A stretch of DNA of 64,000 nt from Hibiscus mutabilis (lineage: Eukaryota > Streptophyta > Magnoliopsida > Malvales > Malvaceae). How positions within the stretch are numbered: position 1 is the stretch's first letter; every line of letters begins with the position of its first letter. The notes under the pieces are model-generated. The model did not search any database. It saw only the letters and a program-made list of their open reading frames with translations, and was not told the DNA's origin. Below are positions 45,858 through 56,912 of this stretch, piece by piece. The stretch spans positions 39,601,834 through 39,665,833 of the forward strand of contig CM033745.1 of NCBI GenBank assembly GCA_019671005.1, read 5' to 3'. The translations under genes and the position numbers were made by a program.

Positions 45858-48800
45858 TGTAACACCCTAAAATTGGCCTAGGAAAGTTACCATAATCTAA
45901 ACTATAGGCAAATTGAATACATAAGTTAATCAATTTAAAGAAGAAAGAACATTGGCCATCCTTAAGATCAAATAAGTGAAATTAGAATCAAATTGAATTG
46001 AAATTAAAACTAGAAGGCTCAAGTGGAAGGATGAAATTGTGATCATGCAAAACTCTATAGTTTGCATGCAAATGGGATTAAAATCAAAGGCCTTGACACT
46101 TGTTCTCAATTGATGAGAACATGTGTCTTGTGAGTAGATGACTCACGGCTAGGAGGAAAGATGAACAAAAAAATTGTATCATCCTCTTCCTCCCATTATC
46201 CTCCATGGCCGATTGTTGAAAGAGAAAGGGGAGAGAAAAAGCTTCATTGATCATCTTCAAATTCATGCTTCTTGAATTAACTTTGATCAAATTTAGCTTT
46301 GAGAAGGTATAATGCTTAACTCCTACATGTTATAGAATGTTGAATCTTGAGATTTTGATGTTCTTGTTGCCTAGATTGATTAGGATGATTGTTATGCATG
46401 TTAGGATGATCTTAGCTTCTCATAGTACTAGAAATTTTGAATGCTAGTAACCAATTTGATAAAGGGAATGTATATGATTGAAAACAATGTTGAATTGGGA
46501 CTGTTTTGATAGTAAAAATGTGTTAATAGGCTAAATGTATATAGAACCCTGTTTTGATCATGTTGGTAGATGAATTGAGGATTGAATGGAGTAGATAACT
46601 TGCTGGAAAATGAGTGCACCTAATTGGATTAGTTAAAACTAGGTAATGGACTGCTCAAATGGTGTGGTAGAAACATAATGTTGATCAAATTGGATTTAAC
46701 ATGATAATGCCCTATTTTAAGCACACTGCTAGGTGAATTAGACTGACCTAGACATTTAAGAACATGAAAATAAGTTGAATTGCCATGTTAGAACATTATT
46801 AAAATGAGTTATGAAACTAGAAACTCAACCTAGTGTAATCTGCCCAGAATGCTCTGTTCTGGGCAGCAACTTTGAAAAATCACCAAAAATTTTATAAAGT
46901 GAATTTAAGGCTGAAAATTTTATGGATAGTACCTTGACATGTCTAAAATCATTATAAGAAAACAGAACTGAATTCTAGATTGTATAATGAATTGTAGAGA
47001 AGAAACACTAGGGACAGTGCAAACTGTCCAGTGTAGCAAATTGCCCTGTCCTTAAGTTAAAAACTGTATTAATTGGCAAAGAAATATAATGCAAGGCCTA
47101 TATGGTTAGAAATAAAATTACGTTAGCTTTACAACGGTGTAAACCAATTGAAATTCCAACGTACGGAATGAAAGTTATGTATGTTTTAGTGAACAGACTA
47201 CATGTTGCCTAGTAACAATAGTTTAGGTAATTGTACATTGTTTTGTGGCAATTTGTAAACTGTATTGTAAATAGTTTTGGGGCATTGATTCTGCCCTATT
47301 TTACATGAATTAGAGTATAGATAAGTTTGGTTAAGTGTAGTGAAGAATGTATATGAACATGCTGCCAGAATTGTGTATGTTATGTACTTGTAACATTGCC
47401 TTGATTGAATGACTTTGTGAACTTGTTTTGATATGTGTTTACTTGTAATGTGTTAGAACCAGGAGTGAACTTGATGGATGAGGAAAAAGTGGAACATCCT
47501 AAAACCAAGAACAAAGGAGTGTGGATCCAAGACTAGCTAAGCTTGGAGTATTGTGAGTGTAGTTATCTCTAGGGTTAGGACTAGGTCCTAACCAATGCAT
47601 GCTTGTTTACATTCTTGTAATGCTTAAATGAACCTAATATGGACTTGACCTAATAAGGGTAGAATGACTAGTAATGCATGAAACTTGATCATATCCTTGA
47701 ATACGTGTTCAATTCGAATGTTTAAGCATGTTTAAGTGGTAACTTGGTGCTTGTATGTGTCATGAGGCATGTGATCAAATGCTTAAAGAACTTGCTTGAG
47801 ATATTATCTCATCTTGATGAAATGAACACATGAGAATTACATGATATGTGAGCTATGGCTCAATTGGCCTAAGGGCCTAGTATGAAATGAACTTGCTTGA
47901 CATGATCTTGAACTTGAAACACTTGTATAAATGGCTTAAATCAAACAACCTTGGTAGCTAGTTGGACTAGGTAAAAGGGCATGCCTTAGAGTCTAGAGCT
48001 CATTGTGTCAGGGTGAACTATAGTCCAGGGCTAAGGCCCCTATTTGGCGACAGACAGAGGGTATGTATGTGGTCTTTGGCGACAGTAGGAGGGTTGACCA
48101 GCACTACGGTGCATCTTGTGGCGACAGTTGGTTGGAGACTCGATTACCTATACAAACTAAGTACCAAGGGGGTTGTTTAATTGATAATATATGAAATAAC
48201 AATCCTATATCACATGTTACTTGTCTTGAAAGCCATGAATTAAATGTTACTTGACATGAAAGCCATGAATTGTATGTTACTTGACATGAAAGCATGACTT
48301 ACTTGATTTCTTGTTATACAAGTATGATTTTCTTGATTCTTGATATGAAGGCATGAAGTACGATTCCATGTTTCTTGTATCCTATACTAGCCGAATGCTA
48401 TAGCCCTTAACTAGGATCACTCTAATGCTTGAAATCCTTAGCTAAGACTACTCTAATGCTTGAAATCCTTAGCTAGGATCATTCTTGTTCAATTGACACA
48501 TAACTTGATATAACAAATGGTTAGAACTAGTTACTACCTCACTAAGTACATTCTTGTACTTATCACTCTTGTTTCATTCTTCCCAACCTACAGGATAAAG
48601 GGATTCAAGTGTTGCTTGATCTTGAAGCTTGTTACCATGAGCTAGAAGCAAGTCACACAAGCATTGCCTAAGTATGGTTTCATACTTGTTTTGTATATCT
48701 CCTAGATTGGTGGCACTAGATTGTATAGAGTGTAGCTTGATCGTGCATTTTGGAACACTTGAAACTTGTATATATTGTCCTTGTATGGGCCTACTATGTT

Positions 48801-49542
48801 ATGAACTTGGTTGATGATGTGAATCATGTATTGAACTTAAACTACATGCAATGGAATGGTATTTGCTGCGCATAAATGGATTTATATATGGAATGATCAA
48901 GTGTTTGATCTAGTTTACCTTGGAACATTCGAATGCCTTGTTTATGTACATGTGTATGCTTGAATTGAAGGTAGAATGAGGTGAACCATGCTGCTTGACC
49001 TACCATTTGAATGCTTCATGTCTTGTATGAATATACCTTGATGTAGGTATTGTTTGATGTTAGTATGATGATTGTCGAATGGATAGGCATAGTGTATGAC
49101 TTGAATGGAAACTAGTTACATGCAAATTGAATGTTCAAAGAATCTTGTTAGTAATTTAGGTATGATATATTACATGTATACATCTAGGATCAATGAAATG
49201 AAATGAAGCATGTTTGTACCCTTAGGTCTTTCGAATGAGGTATGATAACATGGATTGAAAATGCAAAATGAATCATGAAAGTAGTAACATATAATGTAAG
49301 CATGAAAGGAAATAACTTAATGATCTATTCGAATGCCTATAATGGCATGAAAATCAAATGTGAGTTTGCTTGCATGTTAAGGAATGAATGCTTGGTTGCT
49401 TGTTAGTTAAGTAACTAATAAGGATGAGTTGTCAATTCATGCCTTGATCTTGCTTGCCTTGTTCTTGTATTGTAATGTCCTTGTCCTTGCTTGGTAACGC
49501 TCCCGAGCCGGTTTGCTACTAGCCCGGGGTAGGGGTGTTACA
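45858..49542 (+). mobile_element. Solo LTR of a Ty3/Tekay-like retrotransposon, perfect TSD
   Basis: The block starts tgtaacaccct and ends aggggtgttaca and is flanked exactly by agtag (45853-45857, 49543-49547). It is 3,685 bp with no gag or pol. Small tandem arrays lie at 48204-48297 and 48395-48490. A segment near 48530-48600 (ctcactaagtacattcttgt, then cccaacctacagg) resembles part of the solo LTR at 3427. It contains no GTAYCGRTAC site. Confidence 0.88.
48204..48490. repeat. Two small tandem arrays inside the solo LTR
   Basis: 48204-48297 has about three copies of a 32-bp unit with atgttacttgacatgaaagc. 48395-48490 has copies of a roughly 33-bp unit with ctaatgcttgaaatccttag. The short minus frame 48104-48295 is a translation of the first array. 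Confidence 0.75.
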
Positions 49543-49676
49543 AGTAGACTCGGTTGGGTAGTCGAACCACTATAAATCATCGTGTCCCATTTTTTATTGC
49601 TTAGACTTTCATCCACCAAAGCAAAAATCCAATACACCCCCTATTGGCTACTCGGTTGATTGATTCGGGCCCAACA

Positions 49677-50214
49677 AATTTCTTGGTACCACATTCTAGC
49701 ATGGCAATTCATTACCAAAGAAAATTTAATTAATTATAGTCTTAGTCCTTAAATTTTAACCATGTAATTAAATGACATCAAAATTTTGCTTGCATTTCAA
49801 ACTACTTGATTCTTAATATTTATATTTTGGTATTTAATCATAAAACTTCAAACTTAGTCTAATATAATCTTAATGGTTCAGAGACTTAATTCGAATGCCA
49901 AAAAATATTTTGTGTTTATCGAAAGTCAAATAACTATAGAGTGATTTTTGAGGTGTTACATATGTATCTGATACAAAGTTATACTCTACTTAGACAGTGT
50001 GAAAATTAACATATTTTACACTAATTTTAGACCATTAGATGAGTATAAATTTATTACTAAGATTATTCATTTCTCTTTTTTATTAAAAATTCTTCTAAAA
50101 CTTTATTTTTAATCTTAACAATCAATTTACAACCATCCAATAATCTCAATATAAAACTAAAAATTTTTATATTGATTAAAATTAATCCCTTTTTTCCTTA
50201 ATAGACTTACACTT
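49677..50214. other. Spacer, possibly an LTR remnant
   Basis: A gaggtgttaca at 49950-49960 looks like an LTR 3' end, but no start is seen. The rest is AT-rich. Confidence 0.3.
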
Positions 50215-52210
50215 ATACATTGATCCAAAATTATTCATTTCACTTAGACATTGCTACTTGTTTTGGGTTTGAAGTAGTAGAGAACTTGGGAAAGTATTTG
50301 GGTGTGCCGTTATTGCATAATCGAGTCTTTAAGGCTACGTACTCATTTCTCCTAGATAAGATGAGTGCAAGGCTACCGGGTTGGCCGGCAACATCTTTGT
50401 CCCTTGCTGGTCGGATTACGCTCGCTAAATCTGTCCTTCAGGCTATCCCAGTTTATGTGATGCAATCTTCGTGGCTTCCGAAAGAAACATGTGAGGATAT
50501 GGAGAAACTGATTCGCAAATTTGTATGGGGTTCTAGTGAGAGCAAACCAGGAATCAATTTGGTTATGGCGAACGGTTCAAACACCTATTGCGAAGGGTGA
50601 TTTGGGTTTCAAAGATTTGCATCAGCAAAATCGTGCTTTTTTATGAAGATAGGATTTTAGCTGATGTCTGATATGGATGCATTGTGGGTACGAGTTCTGA
50701 AAGGGAGATATAACTGGGGCGAGACAATGCCTTTGTCGATCTCACGTAGTAGTTGTTCTCGGTTGTGGACAGGTTTGTGCAATGTTTGGGATGATATTAG
50801 AGAGAGTGTTAACTAGAATATCAGGGATGGTGTGCAGACAAACTTTTGGTATGATAATTGGCTTGGTAGAATTGGTGGTTTAGCCTTTTCATGTACGACA
50901 GACACAATCCCTCGATCAACAATGGTGGCTGATATGGTCACAGAAAATGGAGAGTGGGATTAGTCGCGGATTTCACCATACCTACCGCTGGATATTATGG
51001 AAAGTATTGCTACGGTGAAGCCCCCACATGCTCAACTAGGTGCGGACAAGCCTGGTTGGAGATGGGAGGATAGAAGATGTTTTACTACACGCTCGGCCTA
51101 CGGATTTCTAATGCATGGGGAGGCGACGAGAGGAGATTCTCATTTGTGCAAGGTTTGGCAGTTACCAGTACCGCAACATGCGAGTTTTTTATGGTGAACT
51201 ATGCATAAACGGCATCTCACTAATGCTGAGCGGGTTAGGAGGCATCTAGCTCTGTCGGATGAACGTGAAGTCTGTCATGGGGGAGTGGAGGATATAGATC
51301 ATGTGCTACGGTCCTGTACGCTGGCTCGCAGATTATGGGTGCGGGTGGTGCAACCTGAATTATTAGGGGATTTTCTCTAGGTTCCTTTCGATGATTGGTT
51401 CCAGAATAACCTGGATCCACCCTCAGCACGCAATTATGTAGGATGAAAAGTGGAATTGCAAGTTCGCCATTTTTTGTTGGCTGCTCTGGAAGGCTCGATG
51501 TACGGTGTTGTTTGACGCGAAATGTGTCTAGCATGAGGATATTTTATGTCAAGGCTATAGATTGGTAGAGGAGTGTGCGCATGCGATCAGTTCTCATGTG
51601 CAGCGTCCGGCGTCTAGGCCGCCAACTTTTCTTCTATGGATTAAACCGCTGACGGGATGGGTAAAGGCAAATGTGGATGCAACAGTACGTACAACGGATG
51701 GTCTAGCGACAATTGGGGGTGTGATTCAGGACAATCAGGGTAGCTGAATATTTGGGTTCTCACAGTTCCTTGGTTGATGTTCTGTGCTTGCTGCGGAGGT
51801 TTAGGCTGTACACGATATGCTAATCCACGCTTGGTCGTTAGATCTTCGCTTTGTTGAGGTTGAGACTGATAGCTTGGAGGTAGTTAGGATTCTTAATCGC
51901 ACGTCGGCCACTTTAGCAGGGAGTAGTCTGGTTGAAGCAATTTTCGAGTTGCTGGATAGGGAATGGACATTGGTGTTTCGTTATATCCGCAGGGAGCGCA
52001 ACAATGTTGCGGACAGGTTAGCCGCTATGAGTCGCAATGCTTTGCTGGAGTTCAGACCATCAACCTATTTGGTGGCGCCACAAGCAGTGGCCGGGTTAGT
52101 TGATGAGGAGCAGGGTCGCTGCTTGGAGGAGTCGGTGCAGGGGCGGACGTGGCTGGGTGAGGATATGGTAGTGCATGTTAATTGGCATGTTGATCCGAGT
52201 GGTTGAGTCT
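50215..52210 (+). pseudogene. 5'-truncated L1-type LINE: RT end, zinc-binding region and RNase H
   Basis: The first frame (50220-50600) starts inside the reverse transcriptase: NLGKYLGVPLLHNRV, LPGWPATSLSLAGRITLAKS, VLQAIPVYVMQ and LIRKFVWG. A frameshift follows, then GDLGFKDLHQQNRAF. The zf-RVT region follows with CFTTRSAYGFL and CHGGVEDIDHVLRSCTLARR. From 51562 the RNase H domain of plant LINEs reads WVKANVDATV, VEVETDSLEVVRILN and RRERNNVADRLA, ending at a stop after WHVDPSG near 52206. At least three in-frame stops break it. The endonuclease and most of RT are missing. The element would have used target-primed reverse transcription in the nucleus; this copy is dead. Confidence 0.9.
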
Positions 52211-52366
52211 AGTGTTTGAAATGGGGTTTTTAGTTTATTAGATAAGTAGCTTTATGTTTATTATGTTCTCTCGTTTGCTTTCTATAAGTATTATTATGAG
52301 TACTTTTTTTCTTATTTAAGTTTAGGAAATTTTAACGAGACATGTGGTAATATCTTTGTTCTTATC

Positions 52367-52392
52367 ATATATATATATATATATATATATAT
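52367..52392. repeat. (AT)n microsatellite
   Basis: About 13 AT units follow the LINE 3' region and may have grown from its tail. Confidence 0.9.
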
Positions 52393-52937
52393 CAATTTAC
52401 CCTTAGCACAATATATCAATTTACATTTATTGGATAAGCCCTAAGTTTTCCTGCTTCCATCTAAAAAAATTAATCCATCGATAAAATCAAATATAAATAA
52501 GGGTAAACTACACCGAACTATTAGGGTGTACCTATTTTGACCACTGAACTATCGAACTCGTTAATCAGACCACCAAACTTATTAAATTGACCTATTTTGA
52601 CCACCGCCGTTAAAAAACTAACAAATGGGTGATGGAGGGGTGACGTGGCAGTTAACGAAAATTTGTAAAATTACACATTTAGTCCATATCATTTACCTAT
52701 AATATTAATTTGGTCCTAATTTTAATTTAATTAATTAAAATTAATCATTCAATCAGATGACGACACGTGTCATCACCTAATTGGACAATTTATTTTATTT
52801 AATATTTAATATATTAATTTTCCTTTAATCATGTGGTGACACGTGTGCTTAGTGAGATTTAAACCTGGGACCTCTAGGGTAAAAAAATCATGTCGTTACC
52901 ATTACACCAAACCATTTGTATTGATAAAAATTACACC

Positions 52938-52938
<1 letters not shown>

Positions 52939-52992
<54 letters not shown>
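52939..52992. repeat. (AT)n microsatellite in the left arm
   Basis: About 27 AT units. The matching place in the right arm (near 53965) has only a few units, so the run expanded after the palindrome formed. Confidence 0.9.
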
Positions 52993-52994
<2 letters not shown>

Positions 52995-53190
52995 TATAAT
53001 ACAATAATTGTTAGGAAAAAGAAGTAAAAATGATTGAGAGGGGATTAAACCTGGGTCACTTGGGGTGTGTAAAAATATACAAACAGCTAAATTAAGTCAA
53101 TTTTTTAGTAGAAAATTTAAATATTTTAAATATATTTAAAGTATACTTAAAGCAAGATTTAAAATGAAAACAAATTTATGATTTTTATAT

Positions 53191-53420
53191 GGGTAAAACT
53201 TTGATACACAAGCTGTGTAAAACTAATTTTACACAAGCATGTGTTTTTACCTTATAATACACAAATTCTAAATTCCTAATCCTAAAACCCCTAAGCCCTA
53301 AACCCTAAATTCTAAACACTAACCTTAAATTCTAAACCCTACAACTTAAACTCTTAATCCCTAAATTTAAAAAGCACATGTAAACGTTTGTTTACACGGA
53401 CTGTGTATCGAACTTTTTCT
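53191..53420. mobile_element. Small MULE-type MITE nested in the palindrome
   Basis: A 9-bp TSD, tttttatat, lies at 53182-53190 and 53421-53429. The ends are gggtaaaactttgatacac and, in complement, agaaaaagttcgatacac. Removing it restores the symmetry of the large palindrome, so it inserted later, in one arm only. It holds degenerate ccctaaaccctaaa words. Confidence 0.85.
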
Positions 53421-54598
53421 TTTTTATATTTTTAGATTAAATTGAACACTTTTTTCTCACATTTAGTTTAATAATTTCATATATATAATATTGAAACGAT
53501 TTTTTAATTTAATTAATAGTTTTATTTTTTTATTAAATATCTTAATTCATTGATTATATATTAAAATTATATATTTAATAAAAACCAGTTAATATATAAT
53601 CATTGAATTAAGTGGTTTTTATTAAATATATAATTTTAATATATAATCAATCAATTAAGATATTTAATAAAAAATTAAAATTATTAATTAAATAAAAAAT
53701 CGTTTTAATATTATATATATGAAATTATTAAACTAAATGAGAGAAAAAATATTCAATTTAATTTAAAAATATAAAATCATAAATTTGTTTTCATTTTAAA
53801 TCTTACTTTAACTATACTTTAAATATATTTAAAATATTTCAATTTTCTATTGAAAAATTGACTTAATTTAGTGGTTCATATATTTTTACACATCCTAAGT
53901 GACCCAGGTTCGAATCTCCTCTCAATTATTTTTACTTTTTTTCTAACAATTACTGTATTATACAATATATATAAAAAGGGTGTAATTTTTATCAATACAA
54001 ATAGTTTGGTGTAGTAGTAATGGCATGGGTTTTTTACCCTAGAAGTTCTAGGTTCAAATCTCACCAAACACATTCCTTATTTCTTTAATTTTCTTTTTTC
54101 TTTTTTCTTTAATTTTCTTTCAACCAGGTGGTGACACTACCTGATTGAAGGAAAATAAATATATTAATCGAGTGATGATACGTTTCATTATCCGATTGGA
54201 TGATTAATTTTAATAATTAAATTAAAATTACGACTAAATTGATATTATAGGTAAATAATATGACTAAATGTGTAATTTTATAAATTTTCGTTAACTGCTC
54301 TGTTACCCATTCATTATTTTTTTAACGGCGATGATCAAAATAGGTCAAATTAATAAGTTTGGTCGTCTGATTGACGAGTTTGATAGTTCGGTGGTCAAAA
54401 TAGGTACACCCTAATAGTTCAGTGGTCACCGGTATAGTTTAACCTATAAATAATTATAAAAAAAAACACACAAAACCAACTCAAAACCATAAATGACAAA
54501 ACACTAGTATAAAATCTTTATTGTTTTTATTTTCACCAAAAGCAAAAGGAGTACATATCAAATACGAAAATCTTAGCTGTAGAAGTACACTACAACCT

Positions 54599-54604
54599 TT
54601 TATT
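54599..54604 (-). terminator. Poly(A)-signal-like AATAAA after the LRR gene
   Basis: On the minus strand AATAAA lies about 90 nt after the LRR stop codon. A second one lies near 54517-54522. Either could guide polyadenylation. Confidence 0.4.
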
Positions 54605-54691
54605 GATCCTTTATCTTCAGGAGTGACATTTTGTCAAACACTACTATTGATTATTATTTCAGTGACATTTTCACAAACACTTGGTGGCCAA

Positions 54692-56134
54692 CTACATTTT
54701 GCAAGGCGGCAAAGGAGATCCACACAAACAGTCATTTCCCACGACTGAAGAAGCGGGGAATTGGTTCTTGGGAAGCTGGCCGCACAGATGATTATAACTT
54801 GCGTTAAATCTTTTCAACCCAGTAACTACCGTAGGAACCTTGCCGTACACCAAATTCCGCGAGATATCCAACTCTTTCAGCGTCTTGACGATTCTCAATT
54901 TCCCCAAGTCAAACTTCAACTTATTCCCGGCGGCCTTAAACTCCACCAAGAAATCTGTCCGATTCAATAAAGCAACAGGGCTACCTGAGATTTCGTTCTC
55001 CGATAGATCGATGTAGTCATAAAAGTAAGTTTCCGCCGGCTTCCAAGTGTCTAACTTTATTGTAATCCCACATTTGGCTAGCTTGAGTGAATAAATTATT
55101 GGAGATGAAGTAACCCATTTCGGGATTTCCTTGAGATGGAATTTGTTGTAAGATAAATCCAGTGACTCTATCCCTTTCACATTCAGCTGAGGAAATGGGT
55201 CGTTTAGAGAATTGTGAGAGAGGTCCAGACTGAAAATTTTGGTCAAGTTTGCCAAGCTTTTAGGTACTACTCCCGTGAATGAATTCCACGAGAGATCTAA
55301 AGTGTCCAATGCCCTGAAATTTCCAAGAAAACTTGGTATTTGCCCAGAGAGAGCATTGTTGCCCAGTTCAAGATACATCAATCTTGGAGCCAGAGACGAT
55401 ATTGATCCTGGGATTTTCCCGGAAAATGCATTGCGAGTAAGTCTAAGAATTCTAAGGTCGGGGAATGAATTGAAAATGTCTGGAAGGGTGCCCGAAAGCT
55501 TGTTTTGCTCCAAATTCAAGTAATTTAAGTTCTTAAGCTGTTTGATTTCTACGGGGAACGGGCCGGTGAGAAGGTTTTTGCCGAGGTTTAGCTGAGTTAA
55601 CCGAGTCAACTTTGAGATGGAACTCGGTATGGATCCAGTGAACCGGTTCCCAGCGAGACTCAGTGCCTCAAGTTGGGTTAACCTACCGATATTCACAGGT
55701 ATTTGACCCGAAAGCTTGTTGTTCTCGATGTAAACATACAAGAGTTCGGGTAACCCGAAAAGGAAATCCGGAAAAGGACCGGAAATATTTCTTAGATTTT
55801 GAAAGTAGATACCGTCTAGATTTTGGAGTTTTGAGAGGGAAGGAGAGATTGTACCCGAGAAGAAGCTGTTGGGTTTATCAAGTTGGCCGGATAGAGAAAT
55901 GCTGCTGACCCGATTGTCGAAAAGGCAGGTTATACCCGCCCAACTACAACAATCAGTACCCGGTTTCCATGAGCTGAGCATGCCAGACGGGTCCTGGGTG
56001 ATACCCGCTTTGAAGGCTAAGAGACCCGTTTCATCATCCACGTGGCAGGCGGCTGAGGCGATCTTGATGAAATAGGTGGCCAGGATGAAAACTAGGAGAG
56101 GGGATGTGAAGTAATGTTGTGAGAGCTTCTTCAT
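54692..56134 (-). CDS. Secreted leucine-rich repeat protein (At1g33590-like, no kinase)
   Basis: A single uninterrupted exon of 480 codons; the ATG at 56134 is the first in frame and opens a clear signal peptide (residues about 1-28, KK then a hydrophobic core, ending IASAA). The LRRNT cap follows (CHVDDETGLLAFKAGITQDP ... DCCSWAGITC, about 30-70). About ten extracellular-type LRRs of 24 residues with the LxGxIP pattern run to about residue 440; the C-terminal cap has NHLCGQLP and CLCGSPLPPC with paired Cys. N-glycosylation sites such as NIS, NLT, NRT and NAS are present. There is no transmembrane segment or kinase, so it should act in the cell wall or apoplast, like polygalacturonase-inhibitor and FLOR1/DRT100-type LRR proteins. 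Length matches the Arabidopsis At1g33590 group, including the KFHLKEIPKWV and SLKLAKCGI island. It looks intact. MITEs lie close on both sides. The ligand or partner is unknown. Confidence 0.95.
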   Translation of the reverse strand: MKKLSQHYFTSPLLVFILATYFIKIASAACHVDDETGLLAFKAGITQDPSGMLSSWKPGTDCCSWAGITCLFDNRVSSISLSGQLDKPNSFFSGTISPSLSKLQNLDGIYFQNLRNISGPFPDFLFGLPELLYVYIENNKLSGQIPVNIGRLTQLEALSLAGNRFTGSIPSSISKLTRLTQLNLGKNLLTGPFPVEIKQLKNLNYLNLEQNKLSGTLPDIFNSFPDLRILRLTRNAFSGKIPGSISSLAPRLMYLELGNNALSGQIPSFLGNFRALDTLDLSWNSFTGVVPKSLANLTKIFSLDLSHNSLNDPFPQLNVKGIESLDLSYNKFHLKEIPKWVTSSPIIYSLKLAKCGITIKLDTWKPAETYFYDYIDLSENEISGSPVALLNRTDFLVEFKAAGNKLKFDLGKLRIVKTLKELDISRNLVYGKVPTVVTGLKRFNASYNHLCGQLPKNQFPASSVVGNDCLCGSPLPPCKM

Positions 56135-56189
56135 GGTTTGCGAGAAATGGAAGGGGGCATTTGTTGTGCGTGCAAGAGAAAGTGCTGGG

Positions 56190-56198
56190 CAATTATAA
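56190..56198 (-). promoter_or_regulatory. TATA-like element of the LRR gene
   Basis: On the minus strand ttataattg lies about 60 nt before the ATG and is followed by a pyrimidine-rich leader. It is the nearest TATA-like word, but the start site is not known. Confidence 0.35.
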
Positions 56199-56479
56199 GT
56201 GTGGCGTGGTGGGGTGGCTAAGGCCGCACTTTATGCGGTGGATGGAATGGAGTCAGTTCAAGGGTGTCGGCTACTAACGTTGCCTGTCAAACTAGGTGCT
56301 GTATTTCATGTCAAAGGGGGGAACAAAGCCATTAATCACAAGGACACGCATGCACATGACGTGTGCGTAGTAAACTCCGCATTGCGTGATTGGCATGTAA
56401 TCGGGGTAGTTATAAGGCGAGCTCGGATGCAGTTAAAGAGATGCGGATTCCTACATAAATTCTTATTTAGTTTATAAAA
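56199..56479. other. Upstream region of the LRR gene
   Basis: The stretch has more GC than the neighbouring MITEs and includes acgcatgcacatgacgtgtgc near 56345-56366. A 92-codon plus frame (56199-56477) shows no domain. Most likely promoter sequence of the LRR gene. Confidence 0.4.
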
Positions 56480-56664
56480 AAATGTTTTAATATATAAGAG
56501 TTTACATAAACTTTTTAATTTTAAAATTTGAGGTTAAAATTTAGTGTACAGGCTATAAAATTTAGGTTTATTATTAGAATTTAGAGTTTAGGCTTTAAGG
56601 TTTTAATTTTTATAAAAGGGTTGCATAATTTTTTTAACACAGCTTGTGTATCAAAATATAACCT
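56480..56664. mobile_element. Partial MITE related to the one at 53191
   Basis: The right end, acacagcttgtgtatcaaaa followed by tataacc, is the complement of the left end of the 53191 MITE. The body shares gagtttacataaac and aatttagagtttaggc words. The left TIR is not recognisable. Confidence 0.5.
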
Positions 56665-56678
56665 TTCTTACTCAGTTT

Positions 56679-56796
56679 GTAAGAATTTATGTAGTTATAC
56701 AAATTTTACACAAGACAAAATTTATACAAATTATTATCCAAATAGTAAAAATTTAGGTTATAACATAAAATTTTGTATAACTACACAAATTCTTAC
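56679..56796. repeat. Inverted repeat (small MITE-like hairpin)
   Basis: gtaagaatttatgtagttat at 56679-56698 and its near complement at 56777-56796 face each other; arms are about 28 bp. Similar (t)aagaattta words recur near 56830-56905 and 58152. Confidence 0.6.
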
Positions 56797-56912
56797 TTAA
56801 GGTAAAATTTACACAATTTTTTACTCAATTAGTAAAAATTTATGTAGTTACATTAATTTTTATCCAGATAATAAGAATTTCTTACCCAATCTTATATAAA
56901 TTCTTATTAAAG

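Larger units (their letters stand above)
45003..49676 (+). mobile_element. 3' LTR of the Sirevirus-like relic, split by a solo LTR
   Basis: It starts tgttgagatat directly after the polypurine tract and ends cgggcccaaca at 49676. Removal of 45858-49542 and one TSD copy leaves an LTR of about 980 bp. GTAYCGRTAC sites are at 45296 and 45370. The matching 5' LTR and most of the internal region are not present in this orientation in the window. Confidence 0.75.
52501..54444. mobile_element. 1.9 kb palindromic MULE-type element with perfect 9-bp TSD
   Basis: It starts gggtaaactacacc and ends ggtatagtttaacc. tataaataa flanks it exactly (52492-52500 and 54445-54453), the TSD length of Mutator-like elements. 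Inverted similarity runs from the ends almost to the centre near 53590, so each arm is near 0.9-1.0 kb; arms share ggtgtacctattttgaccac, gggttttttaccctagaag-like and atatatataatattgaaacg-like stretches. The left arm holds an extra 230-bp MITE (53191-53420) and a longer TA run. There is no transposase. Transcripts would form a long hairpin. Confidence 0.88.

Noticed and set aside
53270..53345. Telomere-like ccctaaa words
   Set aside because: The words are few and degenerate and lie inside a MITE with its own TSD, so they are not an interstitial telomere array.
54761..56075. Several plus-strand frames of 68-94 codons
   Set aside because: All are antisense shadows of the intact LRR gene.
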